DNA of 64,000 bases from an uncultured Prevotellaceae bacterium (lineage in GTDB: Bacteria > Bacteroidota > Bacteroidia > Bacteroidales > Bacteroidaceae), in NCBI GenBank assembly GCA_900316355.1, contig ONCQ01000001.1:62001-126000 (forward strand). The letters are read 5' to 3'. Under the pieces are notes generated by a model that saw only the letters and a program-made list of their open reading frames with translations, had not been told where the DNA came from and made no database searches. This document shows, in pieces, positions 16,993 to 24,969 of the stretch. Numbering within the stretch: the first letter of the stretch is position 1; each line of letters opens with the position of its first letter. The position numbers and the translations under genes were made by a program.

Positions 16993-18549
16993 TTACCGTT
17001 TCTTGCTCAGTCCCTCCTGCGTTAGCGGTACTGCGCGGATAGTACCGTCGCTGTTGAAGTGAAGGTACTCGGCACAGACGCTGCGGCGACAGTCACCACC
17101 GGGGGCACCGTCGAGAGCGTAACTACCATCGTGATAGATGTAGTACCACTTCTTTTTGAACTGTATGACGGATGGATGAATCGTAAAGCCGTGGTTGGCC
17201 GAGGTGCTGACGAAGCCGCCGTAGGTCCAGGGGCCTTCGATGGTGGGAGCCGTCGAATAGGCCATCTGCTCGGACTGCACGCCAGGGGCATCCGAGGCAT
17301 AGACGTTGTAGTAGAGTTTGCCGCGTTTGAAGAGCCATGGGCCCTCGCTGTAGTTGCGCAACGGCACTTTTTTTATAGGGCCGTCCAGTTCGCACATATT
17401 TTTCTTCAGTTTCACCATATAGCAGTCGCCGTTGCCCCACGCCATCCACGGCGTGCCGTCGTCGTCGATGAGCACGGTGGGGTCGATGTCGGTATTGCGG
17501 CGGTGCGAGTCGGGTGTCATGTCATCGGTGATAAGCGGCGTGCCGTCCTTACGGGCTGGACGGAAGGGTCCGAGGGGTGAGTCACTGACAGCCACATCGA
17601 TGGCATGGCGACGGTTGTCCTTGTGATCGAGCGTCACGTAGAAGTAGAACTTGCCGTCGTGCTCCACCACTTGAGCCGCCCAAGCACCGTTGGGCACGGC
17701 ATAGCTGAACACATCGGGGCGCAGCACCGTGCCGTGAGCTTGCCAGTGAATCATGTCAGTTGAGGAGTAGCACAGCCAGCCAGGCATGTTGAACCATCCA
17801 CCCACATCGGCCTTGTCCTCGCCCACGTAGGCATAGACGGTGTTGTCCACCACGGTGAAGGCTGGATCGGCAGTAAAGGTGTCGGTGAAGAGCGGGTTCT
17901 GACCATCCACACGAGGCAGCGCCTCACCGCTAATCTCTAGGTTGCGGATGACTCCCCCGCGCACTTGCAGTGCATTGGGGAATCCTCCCGGGAAGCCGTG
18001 GCCTATCACCCACAGCGAACAATTGTGGCGCAGTGCCTTGCCTGGATAGGTCAGTGACGACGACGTTCCATCTACAGTGAGAGTTACGGTAGATTGGTCG
18101 CGCTTGCTGTCGTATTTCGATACCGCATCAACAGCATACCAGCGGTCAGCCTGCACCTCAGCACCAGCCCAAAGGCGATGTGCCTTCTCGTTACAGTCTG
18201 TCACTTCCACGAAGAAGCGGTGCTCTGTGTTGTCGTAGCCCAACGAGATGTCACTGTTGAGAGAATTCTTACCAATCAGATGGCTGGCCTTGCCTTCCTT
18301 GCACACGAATACCTGCTCGGTGCCCAGCGTGCCGCATTTCAGTTCGGCCTTCACACGCCACCAGTCCTGCATGTCTGTATAGGGCAGCGGGTGGTTGAAG
18401 TCCAGTTTGTACTCGCTGACATTGAGTGCCAACTCACCCTTCGTGGCATCCCAGTCCTTGAGGTTCCAGTCAGCCAGCGTATAGATCTTCTGCTGGGCCT
18501 GCGCTGTGAGCGCCAGCATCATAAGCAATAGTAAGAATAGTCGTCTCAT
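16993..18549 (-). CDS. Secreted GH43-like protein with N-terminal beta-sandwich
   Basis: The 518-residue protein has a clear signal peptide (L-L-L-L-M-M-L-A-L-T-A-Q-A-Q, about residues 5-18). A lamin-G-like or similar beta-sandwich domain spans about residues 20-205. The GH43 propeller follows with T-A-D-P-A-F (candidate base Asp), D-I-D-P-T-V-L-I-D-D-D-G and S-E-G-P-W-L-F-K (candidate acid Glu). This domain resembles the second domain of the adjacent GH43 protein, suggesting duplication. It lies 36 bp upstream of that gene on the minus strand and 44 bp downstream of the GH30-like gene, so the three are likely one transcript acting on one glycan. There is no sorting tail; it ends L-S-K-K-R. 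Confidence 0.85.
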   Translation of the reverse strand: MRRLFLLLLMMLALTAQAQQKIYTLADWNLKDWDATKGELALNVSEYKLDFNHPLPYTDMQDWWRVKAELKCGTLGTEQVFVCKEGKASHLIGKNSLNSDISLGYDNTEHRFFVEVTDCNEKAHRLWAGAEVQADRWYAVDAVSKYDSKRDQSTVTLTVDGTSSSLTYPGKALRHNCSLWVIGHGFPGGFPNALQVRGGVIRNLEISGEALPRVDGQNPLFTDTFTADPAFTVVDNTVYAYVGEDKADVGGWFNMPGWLCYSSTDMIHWQAHGTVLRPDVFSYAVPNGAWAAQVVEHDGKFYFYVTLDHKDNRRHAIDVAVSDSPLGPFRPARKDGTPLITDDMTPDSHRRNTDIDPTVLIDDDGTPWMAWGNGDCYMVKLKKNMCELDGPIKKVPLRNYSEGPWLFKRGKLYYNVYASDAPGVQSEQMAYSTAPTIEGPWTYGGFVSTSANHGFTIHPSVIQFKKKWYYIYHDGSYALDGAPGGDCRRSVCAEYLHFNSDGTIRAVPLTQEGLSKKR

Positions 18550-18593
18550 GTTATTTCTCTACAAATGTGTTGAACGAATGGGCGGCTGCGCCG

Positions 18594-21500
18594 TCATTTG
18601 ACAAGCAGTTTGCGGCCTTTCTTGACAACGATGGAACGATAGGATTTATCGACGCGTTGTCCGGCAAGATTATACAAGGGTCCTTCTTCAGCACCCCTCT
18701 CAAGGGCGACTTCAGGCACGGACGTCAGTTGTTCGAGAGGGTAGAAGTCCTGAGGCGTCGTCTGGCTTTGAGAGACGAAGTAAGCATGGTGCGCGGGATT
18801 GACAAAAGTGGCACCGTCTGCCGCGTTCCATTTCCATCCTGTTTCCTGCGCGTCCTCGTACAGCACGTAGTAGAAGTTGCCTCCGTACGTCAGCTGATCC
18901 TCGTCGGAACCTCGCAACTGATTGAACGCGTCGACCGCCTTCTTCCGCGTAGTGGGGACCATGACGTATGTACCAGGTTCGGCTTTCAGGAGCACCCCCT
19001 GGCCGGCAGGGAGAACAGATCCGGCTTGGTTGAACTCCCGGCTGACAACGATCGTGCCGTTATTCTCTTTTAAGGTGAAAGCCTGCATGCCTTCGGGGAG
19101 CAGGAAGCTCTGGTTGCTGTAATAGAAGGTCGTATAGCCGGATGCAGGCACTTGCACCGTGACAAATGGATTCTTGTAAGTGAGGGAGAAGCCTTGGAAG
19201 TTCAGCCACTGGTTGCTGCTGGTGACGTTGGCAGACAAGGTCATCTGATGGTCAGCGACGATGATGTCGCTGAGTGTCGTCTGCGCCTGGTCGCTTGTCA
19301 GCGTCTGTGCAGCACCGGCCATCGTCTCTTCGGTATTCAGCAAGACTTCATTCTTCTTAATATTCTGCAAGGTGGTCAGATTTCCCTTGACGGTGTTTTC
19401 TGCGGTGGCAGAGATGACAGGCAGCGATCCTGCACCATCGTTTCGGTAAAAAGCGTGGAACACCGCTTCGTATATGCCATTGGGAAGGTCGGTCTGAGTC
19501 TGCTGGAGTTCGAATGTCTGGTGCAGCACTTCGATGTCACCGTCGCCGAGGGTGGTTGGGACGTCCGTCCAGTCGGCCGTCGTCGCATTGCCCAGCATGT
19601 CGGCATTCGTAAACAAAGAAGTCGCGTCGACAGGCACGGTGAGGTCGCCGGCAGTAGCCAGCAGCAGTTGTCGCGTAGCCGCGCGCAATTCCGTCACCGA
19701 TGCGCTCGCGTCACTATAGACCGAATACGCTTGCTGTAGCTCCGATGCATGATCCGTCTCCTTTCCTGATTCAAGAATGGCTTGCTGCAGCTTGAACAGC
19801 TGTTTCCGTTCTTTGTATTTGGCATAATTCCCATTGGTGATGTCACGCGTGGGAATGAAGGCCCAGTGGACATAGCCACGTCCATGGCTCGTCGTCAGCG
19901 GTCCGCCGTAGGCGTAGGCAAGGTCGAGACACGCCTTCTGGCTCTCGGACTTGAGCGTATAAACGATGCCCGAGGGAGAGTTCAGAGGTTGATAGACGAA
20001 TGCGCCTTCGGCCATCGAACGGTCGCTCCAGACATTGCAGGCATCGGCCAGGCAACCCACATAGACATTCGGCTTATCGTACATGGAGACATACAACTTG
20101 TTGCCCGCCTGTCGCTGCACCTTGACGCGGTATTTCGAACTGAAAGTCGTGTCGCCTTTGGGCAGACGCTGAGCCAGCGATTGCGCGTTCCAGTCCATTC
20201 CATAAGTGACAAAAGCGTCGGCGTCGACATTGTACAGGAGAATCGACTCGGACGAAGTGATTTTTGTCACATCCTTGCCGGGCAAGGCCGGAGGGTTCCA
20301 TCCGTCGGTCTGTCGCGGCTGAGCGATGGTCTGGCCGATGATGTCGTTGATTTCATCGGCAGACAGCGCATAGTTGTAGATCCGCAGGTCGTCGATGAAA
20401 CCATCCATCAGTGGGACGTCTTCCAGTAGGTTGGCACCTACGCTGTTGACCACAGGACAAACATCCGACAGACGCACCGCCACAGGAGCGCTGGCCGCTT
20501 CCACACCGTCCACGTAGATGGCCACACTTTCTTCGCCGATGGTCAGCGCCACGTGGTGCCATCCTTCGGCCATGCTGCCGGCCTGCAACGTTTGCTCCGT
20601 CTCGCCGTTCTTCATCTGGAACACGATGCTTCCGCCAGCATTCAAGGACAGACTGGCATAGTGGTCGGCATCCGAGACGAAGTCAAACAGACAACTGTTC
20701 TTGGCGAACGCGCCGGAAGCAGCGCACACCCATACCGCATACGTAGCATCAGGAAGGCTGCAGGCCGCGACGGGCAGGCACAGATAGTTCGACACCCCGT
20801 CCAGCAGCAGCGCATTCTTGCCGGAACGATACTCCGTGGTCTGGGTGGCCAGGCTCGACGGGTCGCAGACCACGCCGTGCAGCTGGTTCTCGGTCATGTC
20901 ACATGCCGACGACTCAAATTCGTAGCGCGCTACCAGTCCTTTCTCGTCGGCAAGGGAAGCGCTGACGGGAACAGACCGTGCAGAACGGTTCTGCGAATAG
21001 TCAACGCTTTGCACAGCATAATAATAAGTATGACGGGGACGTGCCGTGTTGTCCAGGAAACGGTTGGTCTGAATGCCCCTTCCTATGACGTCATACGCGA
21101 TTTCCCCCCTCTCGTTCTTCTCGCCGCGAAGCACTACATACCCGTTGAAATCCTTGTCCTGGACATTGGCATCCCAGGAAAGAAGCACAGAATGGCTGCG
21201 CGGTGTGGCGACGAGGTTGACGGGTGTCTGCGGGGCATTCGTCTCGCAGGGGGCGTCAACGGGCAGGAATTTCCACAACTGATGATCCTCCGTTGCGCCG
21301 GCACACAGCGTCACGGCAGCATTGTTCGCCGTGCTTCCGCCGGTTGCTTCGAGATACAAACCCGACTGGTAGTTCCGGATTCTATAGTACCCGTCCCCTG
21401 CATATTCGAACGTCCAGCGCTGGTTCTCTGCTTTCGTCACAGGATAGACGCTGACCGTGCCGCCCACCTTGACCTGGAAGCCTCCCGTCTCCATGTTCAT

Positions 21501-22907
21501 TTCGGCATTCCGGACGCTGTGGACATAGTAGCCCGTAAGGTCGCCCGCATTGTCCGACAGGTGCTCCAGCGTCCACTGCTGAAAGGCATAGCGCCTGTTG
21601 TCAAACAGCACGACGGCGGCCGAGTTGTTCGTTGATCCGCTTTGTATCGTCAGCAACTTCTGACTCTTCTTGTTGACGATGATGTAGTTGCCGTTGGTCA
21701 GCGGACACAGCGGCACGTCGGCACCCTCGCAGACCTGAACACTCCGCTCAGCGCTCTTCTGGAACGCATCGCCATACCGATAGCCACCCGGCAACGAAAT
21801 GGCGTATGAATATGCGGGGCCGTAACCGTCAAAATAGACAGGTTTGTCTCTGCACACATATTCATAACTACAAGGAGAGGCCTGACGCTCGCTGGCACCG
21901 GCAAAAGCCATCATCCTGCCGTCCGGCAGACGGTAGACCGCCGCACCCGACCAGGCTGCGCGGTTCTCGCCATAGCCCAGACGCGCACCACCCTCGCTCG
22001 TGGCCAGGCAGAAATCGCCACGGCTCGGGCCTACGGTTCCCCACCAGATACCGTTCTCCATCCCATAGTTGGCACCGACGATACCCTCCATCACATTGTG
22101 CAGCTCATCGTTGGTCGCCACGTTGCCATCGGCCTTGATGTGCGTGTAGAAGTCGGCATAATGGTTGAAGTCGCCCGCCAACTGGTGCGTATTTCCTTCG
22201 TCCACGTAAGGCTTCATGTAGTCATACCACTCCGTCGCCCCGTCATTGTTACAGGTATTGCCGGCGCAGATGCGGATTCCCTCAAAGAACGGGTCTTCCT
22301 TCAGCAGTTTGGCCACAGCCTTGAAGTCGGCTTTTGTTCCCTGGTTGCTGGCTGTCACGTCCGGCTCGTTGAAGGGAGCGATGGAGACCACTTTCAGACC
22401 ATAGTCCTGCACATATTTCAGTGTTGCCTTGATGACCTTGTACCAAGCCTCGGGGTGATGGGTATAAACATCGGTATTGATGTCAACAGGGTCGGAATTG
22501 AGAAGAAGCCCATCGGGATGAGTGAGCGAGATATGGCGCAGGCGTGCGTCCAGGAATTTCTTCTGCCGGTCGGACAGCGAGCCGTCGTCGTTGACCGCAT
22601 CCATCACCTGAAACGAGATACGTCCATACGTCAGACGGTCGCGCCCGATGAAGTTGATGCCGCGCAGCACGTTGCCCTCGTCGTCCCAAGCCGTGTCCAT
22701 GCCCCAGTGGATAAGGGTGGGCGTACCAGGGTCGGCAGCAGCGAAAGGAACTTTCACAGCCTGTCTGTTCCACGTATGAAGATACATGGAAGCATGAGGA
22801 ACATCGGCAGTCCCTGAAGGATTCTGTGCACAGGCAAATGGGGCACACAAGAAGGCCCCCATCGTCAGGAGGCAAGTCAGACTTGTTTTCATCAGTATTC
22901 GTTTCAT
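18594..22907 (-). CDS. Large secreted multidomain enzyme: GH-A/GH30-like catalytic domain, ricin-like, FnIII and LamG domains
   Basis: The 1437-residue protein has a signal peptide (about residues 9-27, F-A-C-A-Q). Residues about 30-390 look like a clan GH-A barrel, closest in style to GH30: A-P-F-N-E-P-D supplies the candidate acid/base Glu and A-T-S-E-G-G the candidate nucleophile. Then come a ricin-type lectin domain (about 400-550, with two L-W-K-F/Q-R-W-T-F repeats), a fibronectin III domain (560-650), a LamG-like domain (655-855), further beta and helical modules, and a tail with L-Y-N-L-A-G-Q-R-V. It probably binds and cuts a complex glycan at the surface. It heads the GH30-GH43-GH43 run. 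Part of its 3' coding sequence was copied into the end of the second GH43 gene. The substrate is unknown. Confidence 0.78.
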   Translation of the reverse strand: MKRILMKTSLTCLLTMGAFLCAPFACAQNPSGTADVPHASMYLHTWNRQAVKVPFAAADPGTPTLIHWGMDTAWDDEGNVLRGINFIGRDRLTYGRISFQVMDAVNDDGSLSDRQKKFLDARLRHISLTHPDGLLLNSDPVDINTDVYTHHPEAWYKVIKATLKYVQDYGLKVVSIAPFNEPDVTASNQGTKADFKAVAKLLKEDPFFEGIRICAGNTCNNDGATEWYDYMKPYVDEGNTHQLAGDFNHYADFYTHIKADGNVATNDELHNVMEGIVGANYGMENGIWWGTVGPSRGDFCLATSEGGARLGYGENRAAWSGAAVYRLPDGRMMAFAGASERQASPCSYEYVCRDKPVYFDGYGPAYSYAISLPGGYRYGDAFQKSAERSVQVCEGADVPLCPLTNGNYIIVNKKSQKLLTIQSGSTNNSAAVVLFDNRRYAFQQWTLEHLSDNAGDLTGYYVHSVRNAEMNMETGGFQVKVGGTVSVYPVTKAENQRWTFEYAGDGYYRIRNYQSGLYLEATGGSTANNAAVTLCAGATEDHQLWKFLPVDAPCETNAPQTPVNLVATPRSHSVLLSWDANVQDKDFNGYVVLRGEKNERGEIAYDVIGRGIQTNRFLDNTARPRHTYYYAVQSVDYSQNRSARSVPVSASLADEKGLVARYEFESSACDMTENQLHGVVCDPSSLATQTTEYRSGKNALLLDGVSNYLCLPVAACSLPDATYAVWVCAASGAFAKNSCLFDFVSDADHYASLSLNAGGSIVFQMKNGETEQTLQAGSMAEGWHHVALTIGEESVAIYVDGVEAASAPVAVRLSDVCPVVNSVGANLLEDVPLMDGFIDDLRIYNYALSADEINDIIGQTIAQPRQTDGWNPPALPGKDVTKITSSESILLYNVDADAFVTYGMDWNAQSLAQRLPKGDTTFSSKYRVKVQRQAGNKLYVSMYDKPNVYVGCLADACNVWSDRSMAEGAFVYQPLNSPSGIVYTLKSESQKACLDLAYAYGGPLTTSHGRGYVHWAFIPTRDITNGNYAKYKERKQLFKLQQAILESGKETDHASELQQAYSVYSDASASVTELRAATRQLLLATAGDLTVPVDATSLFTNADMLGNATTADWTDVPTTLGDGDIEVLHQTFELQQTQTDLPNGIYEAVFHAFYRNDGAGSLPVISATAENTVKGNLTTLQNIKKNEVLLNTEETMAGAAQTLTSDQAQTTLSDIIVADHQMTLSANVTSSNQWLNFQGFSLTYKNPFVTVQVPASGYTTFYYSNQSFLLPEGMQAFTLKENNGTIVVSREFNQAGSVLPAGQGVLLKAEPGTYVMVPTTRKKAVDAFNQLRGSDEDQLTYGGNFYYVLYEDAQETGWKWNAADGATFVNPAHHAYFVSQSQTTPQDFYPLEQLTSVPEVALERGAEEGPLYNLAGQRVDKSYRSIVVKKGRKLLVK
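18869..19096. repeat. 229-bp duplication, copy 2 (source)
   Basis: This is the intact copy, in frame in the GH30-like gene and encoding the region from E-G-M-Q-A-F to G-G-N-F-Y. It lacks the extra T seen in copy 1. Confidence 0.9.
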
Positions 22908-23245
22908 AAAACCATAAGTTTGTTAAGGTGGGGTCTATCAATTAGTTTTGCATTGCTTTTAGACTATTTTCGAACAGATTTATTAAATAATAGAACACAC
23001 CTTTAAGATAATTGGCTGCAAAGTTAGCACGTATTTCGGAAAGTCACAAAAAAGCATACGATTATTAAAGATTTTTAATGCTACATCCGAATTTGATGCC
23101 CTCGTGGATTTTAATTTGTTATTGTTAGTTTTTGTTAGAGCGCCCTATTGTTCCAACAAGTTTGCGCCCGCATGAGACATGGCGGGGCGGCCCAGTCGGA
23201 ATAACGGAATAACGAAAAAAGGCGGCCAATAACGAGAAGAATGCC
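22908..23245. other. 338-bp gap between the GH30-like gene and the DUF4294 gene
   Basis: The gap holds a minus-strand -7 box at 23029-23036 (CAAAGTTA on the + strand), which implies a leader of about 115 nt for the GH30-like gene. Near 23200 is a short GGAATAAC direct repeat. I see no ORF, tRNA or strong hairpin. Confidence 0.5.
23029..23036 (-). promoter_or_regulatory. Candidate -7 box of the GH30-GH43-GH43 run
   Basis: TAACTTTG on the minus strand fits TAnnTTTG and lies about 120 bp upstream of the GH30-like start. Confidence 0.45.
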
Positions 23246-23938
23246 TTAGAGCTGTCCGGCCTCTATCTGGCGCACGATGCGCTCTATCATGGCATCCTCG
23301 CCCTTTGGGTCGTACTCCTTCTTGAGGCTGGCCTTGAAGGTCCAGGCGAAGATCTGATAGAAGGTGGCGCGGGCAGGGCCGAGGAAGGCTTTGACAATCT
23401 CAAAGCTGGACTGGTTGCACTCGCGATCCACGAGTTTGATAAGAAGCTTGCCTTGTGAAAAGGTGAGCTTCTTCATTTCGGGCGTGTACTGCTTCTTGAT
23501 CTCGCGCTCGACGGTTTTGATGTGTTCTTCCTTGGCTTCCTTCGTGGGCAGCGTCTCCAGCACCTCGTAGGTCTCGCACAGCATCAGGTTGACCTTCTTG
23601 GCCAACGGCAGCACGCGCTTGATGTTATAGACCATGCGGTCGAACTTGCGGCGCTCGCGCTCGTTCTTGAAGATGAGGGGCTTATAGACGGGCAGCTCTG
23701 GCATGAGATAGGTCCAGATGGTGTCGCCGTGCAGGGGGTCGTAGTAGGGATTCTTGTAGCGGTAGAACTGCAGGTTGACGAGCGACGGCATGTCGATGGG
23801 GTCCCGGGGCATGAGTTCGTCCTCGGAGAGGTCCTCCTGCGCACTCAGCGGGAATGCCAGGAGAAGGAAGAAAATGACGAATGACGAATGACGAATGAGG
23901 TTTACTCTTACCATTTGAAGGTAATTTGTATTCTTCAT
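23246..23938 (-). CDS. DUF4294 family protein with signal peptide
   Basis: The frame is open from 24010, but its first 24 codons are built from the CTTGAAGGGTC repeat, so the start is more likely the ATG at 23938, or 23914. Either gives a signal peptide (F-V-I-F-F-L-L-L-A-F-P-L-S-A-Q). The mature part, about 200 residues, is rich in charged residues and mostly helical, with Y-N-I-K-R-V-L-P-L-A-K and L-V-D-R-E-C-N-Q-S-S-F-E, typical of the uncharacterised DUF4294 family found across Bacteroidetes. It is probably periplasmic. It is the last gene of the run from the TPR lipoprotein, 11 bp after the thioredoxin-like gene if the longest frame is counted. The function is unknown. Confidence 0.8.
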   Translation of the reverse strand: MKNTNYLQMVRVNLIRHSSFVIFFLLLAFPLSAQEDLSEDELMPRDPIDMPSLVNLQFYRYKNPYYDPLHGDTIWTYLMPELPVYKPLIFKNERERRKFDRMVYNIKRVLPLAKKVNLMLCETYEVLETLPTKEAKEEHIKTVEREIKKQYTPEMKKLTFSQGKLLIKLVDRECNQSSFEIVKAFLGPARATFYQIFAWTFKASLKKEYDPKGEDAMIERIVRQIEAGQL

Positions 23939-24029
23939 TCGTAACTCTTGAAGGGTCAAGCGAGCAAGCTCAAACGCTTCATTCGTTATAGACAAAATCT
24001 TATTCGTCATTCGTCACTCGTCATTCGTG
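23872..24029. repeat. ATTCGTCATTCG microsatellites and 25-bp block around a gene start
   Basis: GAATGACGAATGAC units at 23872-23900 lie within the signal-peptide coding region, a 25-bp block at 23947-23971 is identical to 14697-14721, and more ATTCGTC units at 24001-24027 overlap the 3' end of the thioredoxin-like gene. The same elements in the same combination occur in the GH3 tail. Confidence 0.8.
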
Positions 24030-24968
24030 AAGGAGCCGGTCAATGGCGGGTTGCATGTCCTTCTTCCAGTCGCCGCCGAGAGCGGTGATGACAAGGTGGT
24101 GGTCGGTGAGGACGAAGTAGGGTATGTCCTTAATGCTCCACAGCTTCACGATGGGTGTGCTCCACGACAGGCGATAGCAGCGCGTGGCGTAGGTGATGGA
24201 GTCGTAGCGGCAGCTGGCAGCATACTTCTCGGGGTCGGTGTCGAGGCTGATGCTGACGGCTTTGAGGCGCAGCGAGTCGGCGTTGTCGGCCGTCCGGCGC
24301 AGCGCCCTGCGGATGTAGTAGAAGGCATCCTGGCTGTCGCGCTTCCAGTTGGCCCAGAAGATGAAGAGGTGCGGTTGTCCGGCGGCGATGCGCAGCGTGT
24401 CTGCAGTGCCCAAGCCGTCGGGGGGCAGCACGATGTCCTTCAGCTGTTGCCCCACATGCAGGCGCGAGGGCCGTGTGGTGCGCTGCAGCGTGAGCTGTCG
24501 CTGCAGATAATTGCTGACGCGGCTGTCGGGGTTGTCGGCGATGTAGGCCTTCATGGCGTCGGTGAGCTGCTCCTGCGTGTCGTCGGTGTGTGCCACGCGG
24601 AAGTCGGTGAGCTCTTCATTCTCGCGGGTGCCCTCCACGCGTGTGGCGCGCAGCTGCCCGGCATCGCCCTTCATCTTCACAGCCTCGCCCGGCTCGGCGA
24701 AGACGACCTGTTCGCTCAGGTTGGGGTAGATGACATAGAACGTGGCCTCGCGCTCCAGGGGCACCGTCCAGTCGAACTCACCGTTGAGCACGTGCAGCGT
24801 GTCGATGCGGTCGAGGCCCCCGTCGGGGCTGTAGATGAAGAAGTCCGCCTGGCGCAGGTTCTTGAAGGAGCCGCTCAGGCGGAAGGTGGCGCTGTCCTGG
24901 CAGGCATAAAGCATTACGCATGGCAATAACCATGCGTAATACCTTATGGATGTCAGTAACTTCAGCAT
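24021..24968 (-). CDS. DUF4369/thioredoxin-like lipoprotein lacking the CxxC pair
   Basis: The 315-residue protein has a leader ending in L-Y-A-C (Cys23), a likely lipobox. Residues about 28-120 form a beta domain of DUF4369 type (F-R-L-S-G-S-F-K-N-L), found before thioredoxin-like domains in Bacteroidetes. The C-terminal part (about 170-315) has a thioredoxin-like fold with L-F-I-F-W-A-N-W-K-R-D-S-Q, where the redox family would have W-C-x-x-C. The final part has I-K-D-I-P-Y-F-V-L-T-D, matching the cis-Pro region. Disulphide exchange is therefore unlikely and a binding role is more probable. The gene starts about 1 bp after the TPR lipoprotein stop, which points to strong coupling. Confidence 0.8.
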   Translation of the reverse strand: MLKLLTSIRYYAWLLPCVMLYACQDSATFRLSGSFKNLRQADFFIYSPDGGLDRIDTLHVLNGEFDWTVPLEREATFYVIYPNLSEQVVFAEPGEAVKMKGDAGQLRATRVEGTRENEELTDFRVAHTDDTQEQLTDAMKAYIADNPDSRVSNYLQRQLTLQRTTRPSRLHVGQQLKDIVLPPDGLGTADTLRIAAGQPHLFIFWANWKRDSQDAFYYIRRALRRTADNADSLRLKAVSISLDTDPEKYAASCRYDSITYATRCYRLSWSTPIVKLWSIKDIPYFVLTDHHLVITALGGDWKKDMQPAIDRLLHE

Positions 24969-24969
24969 A

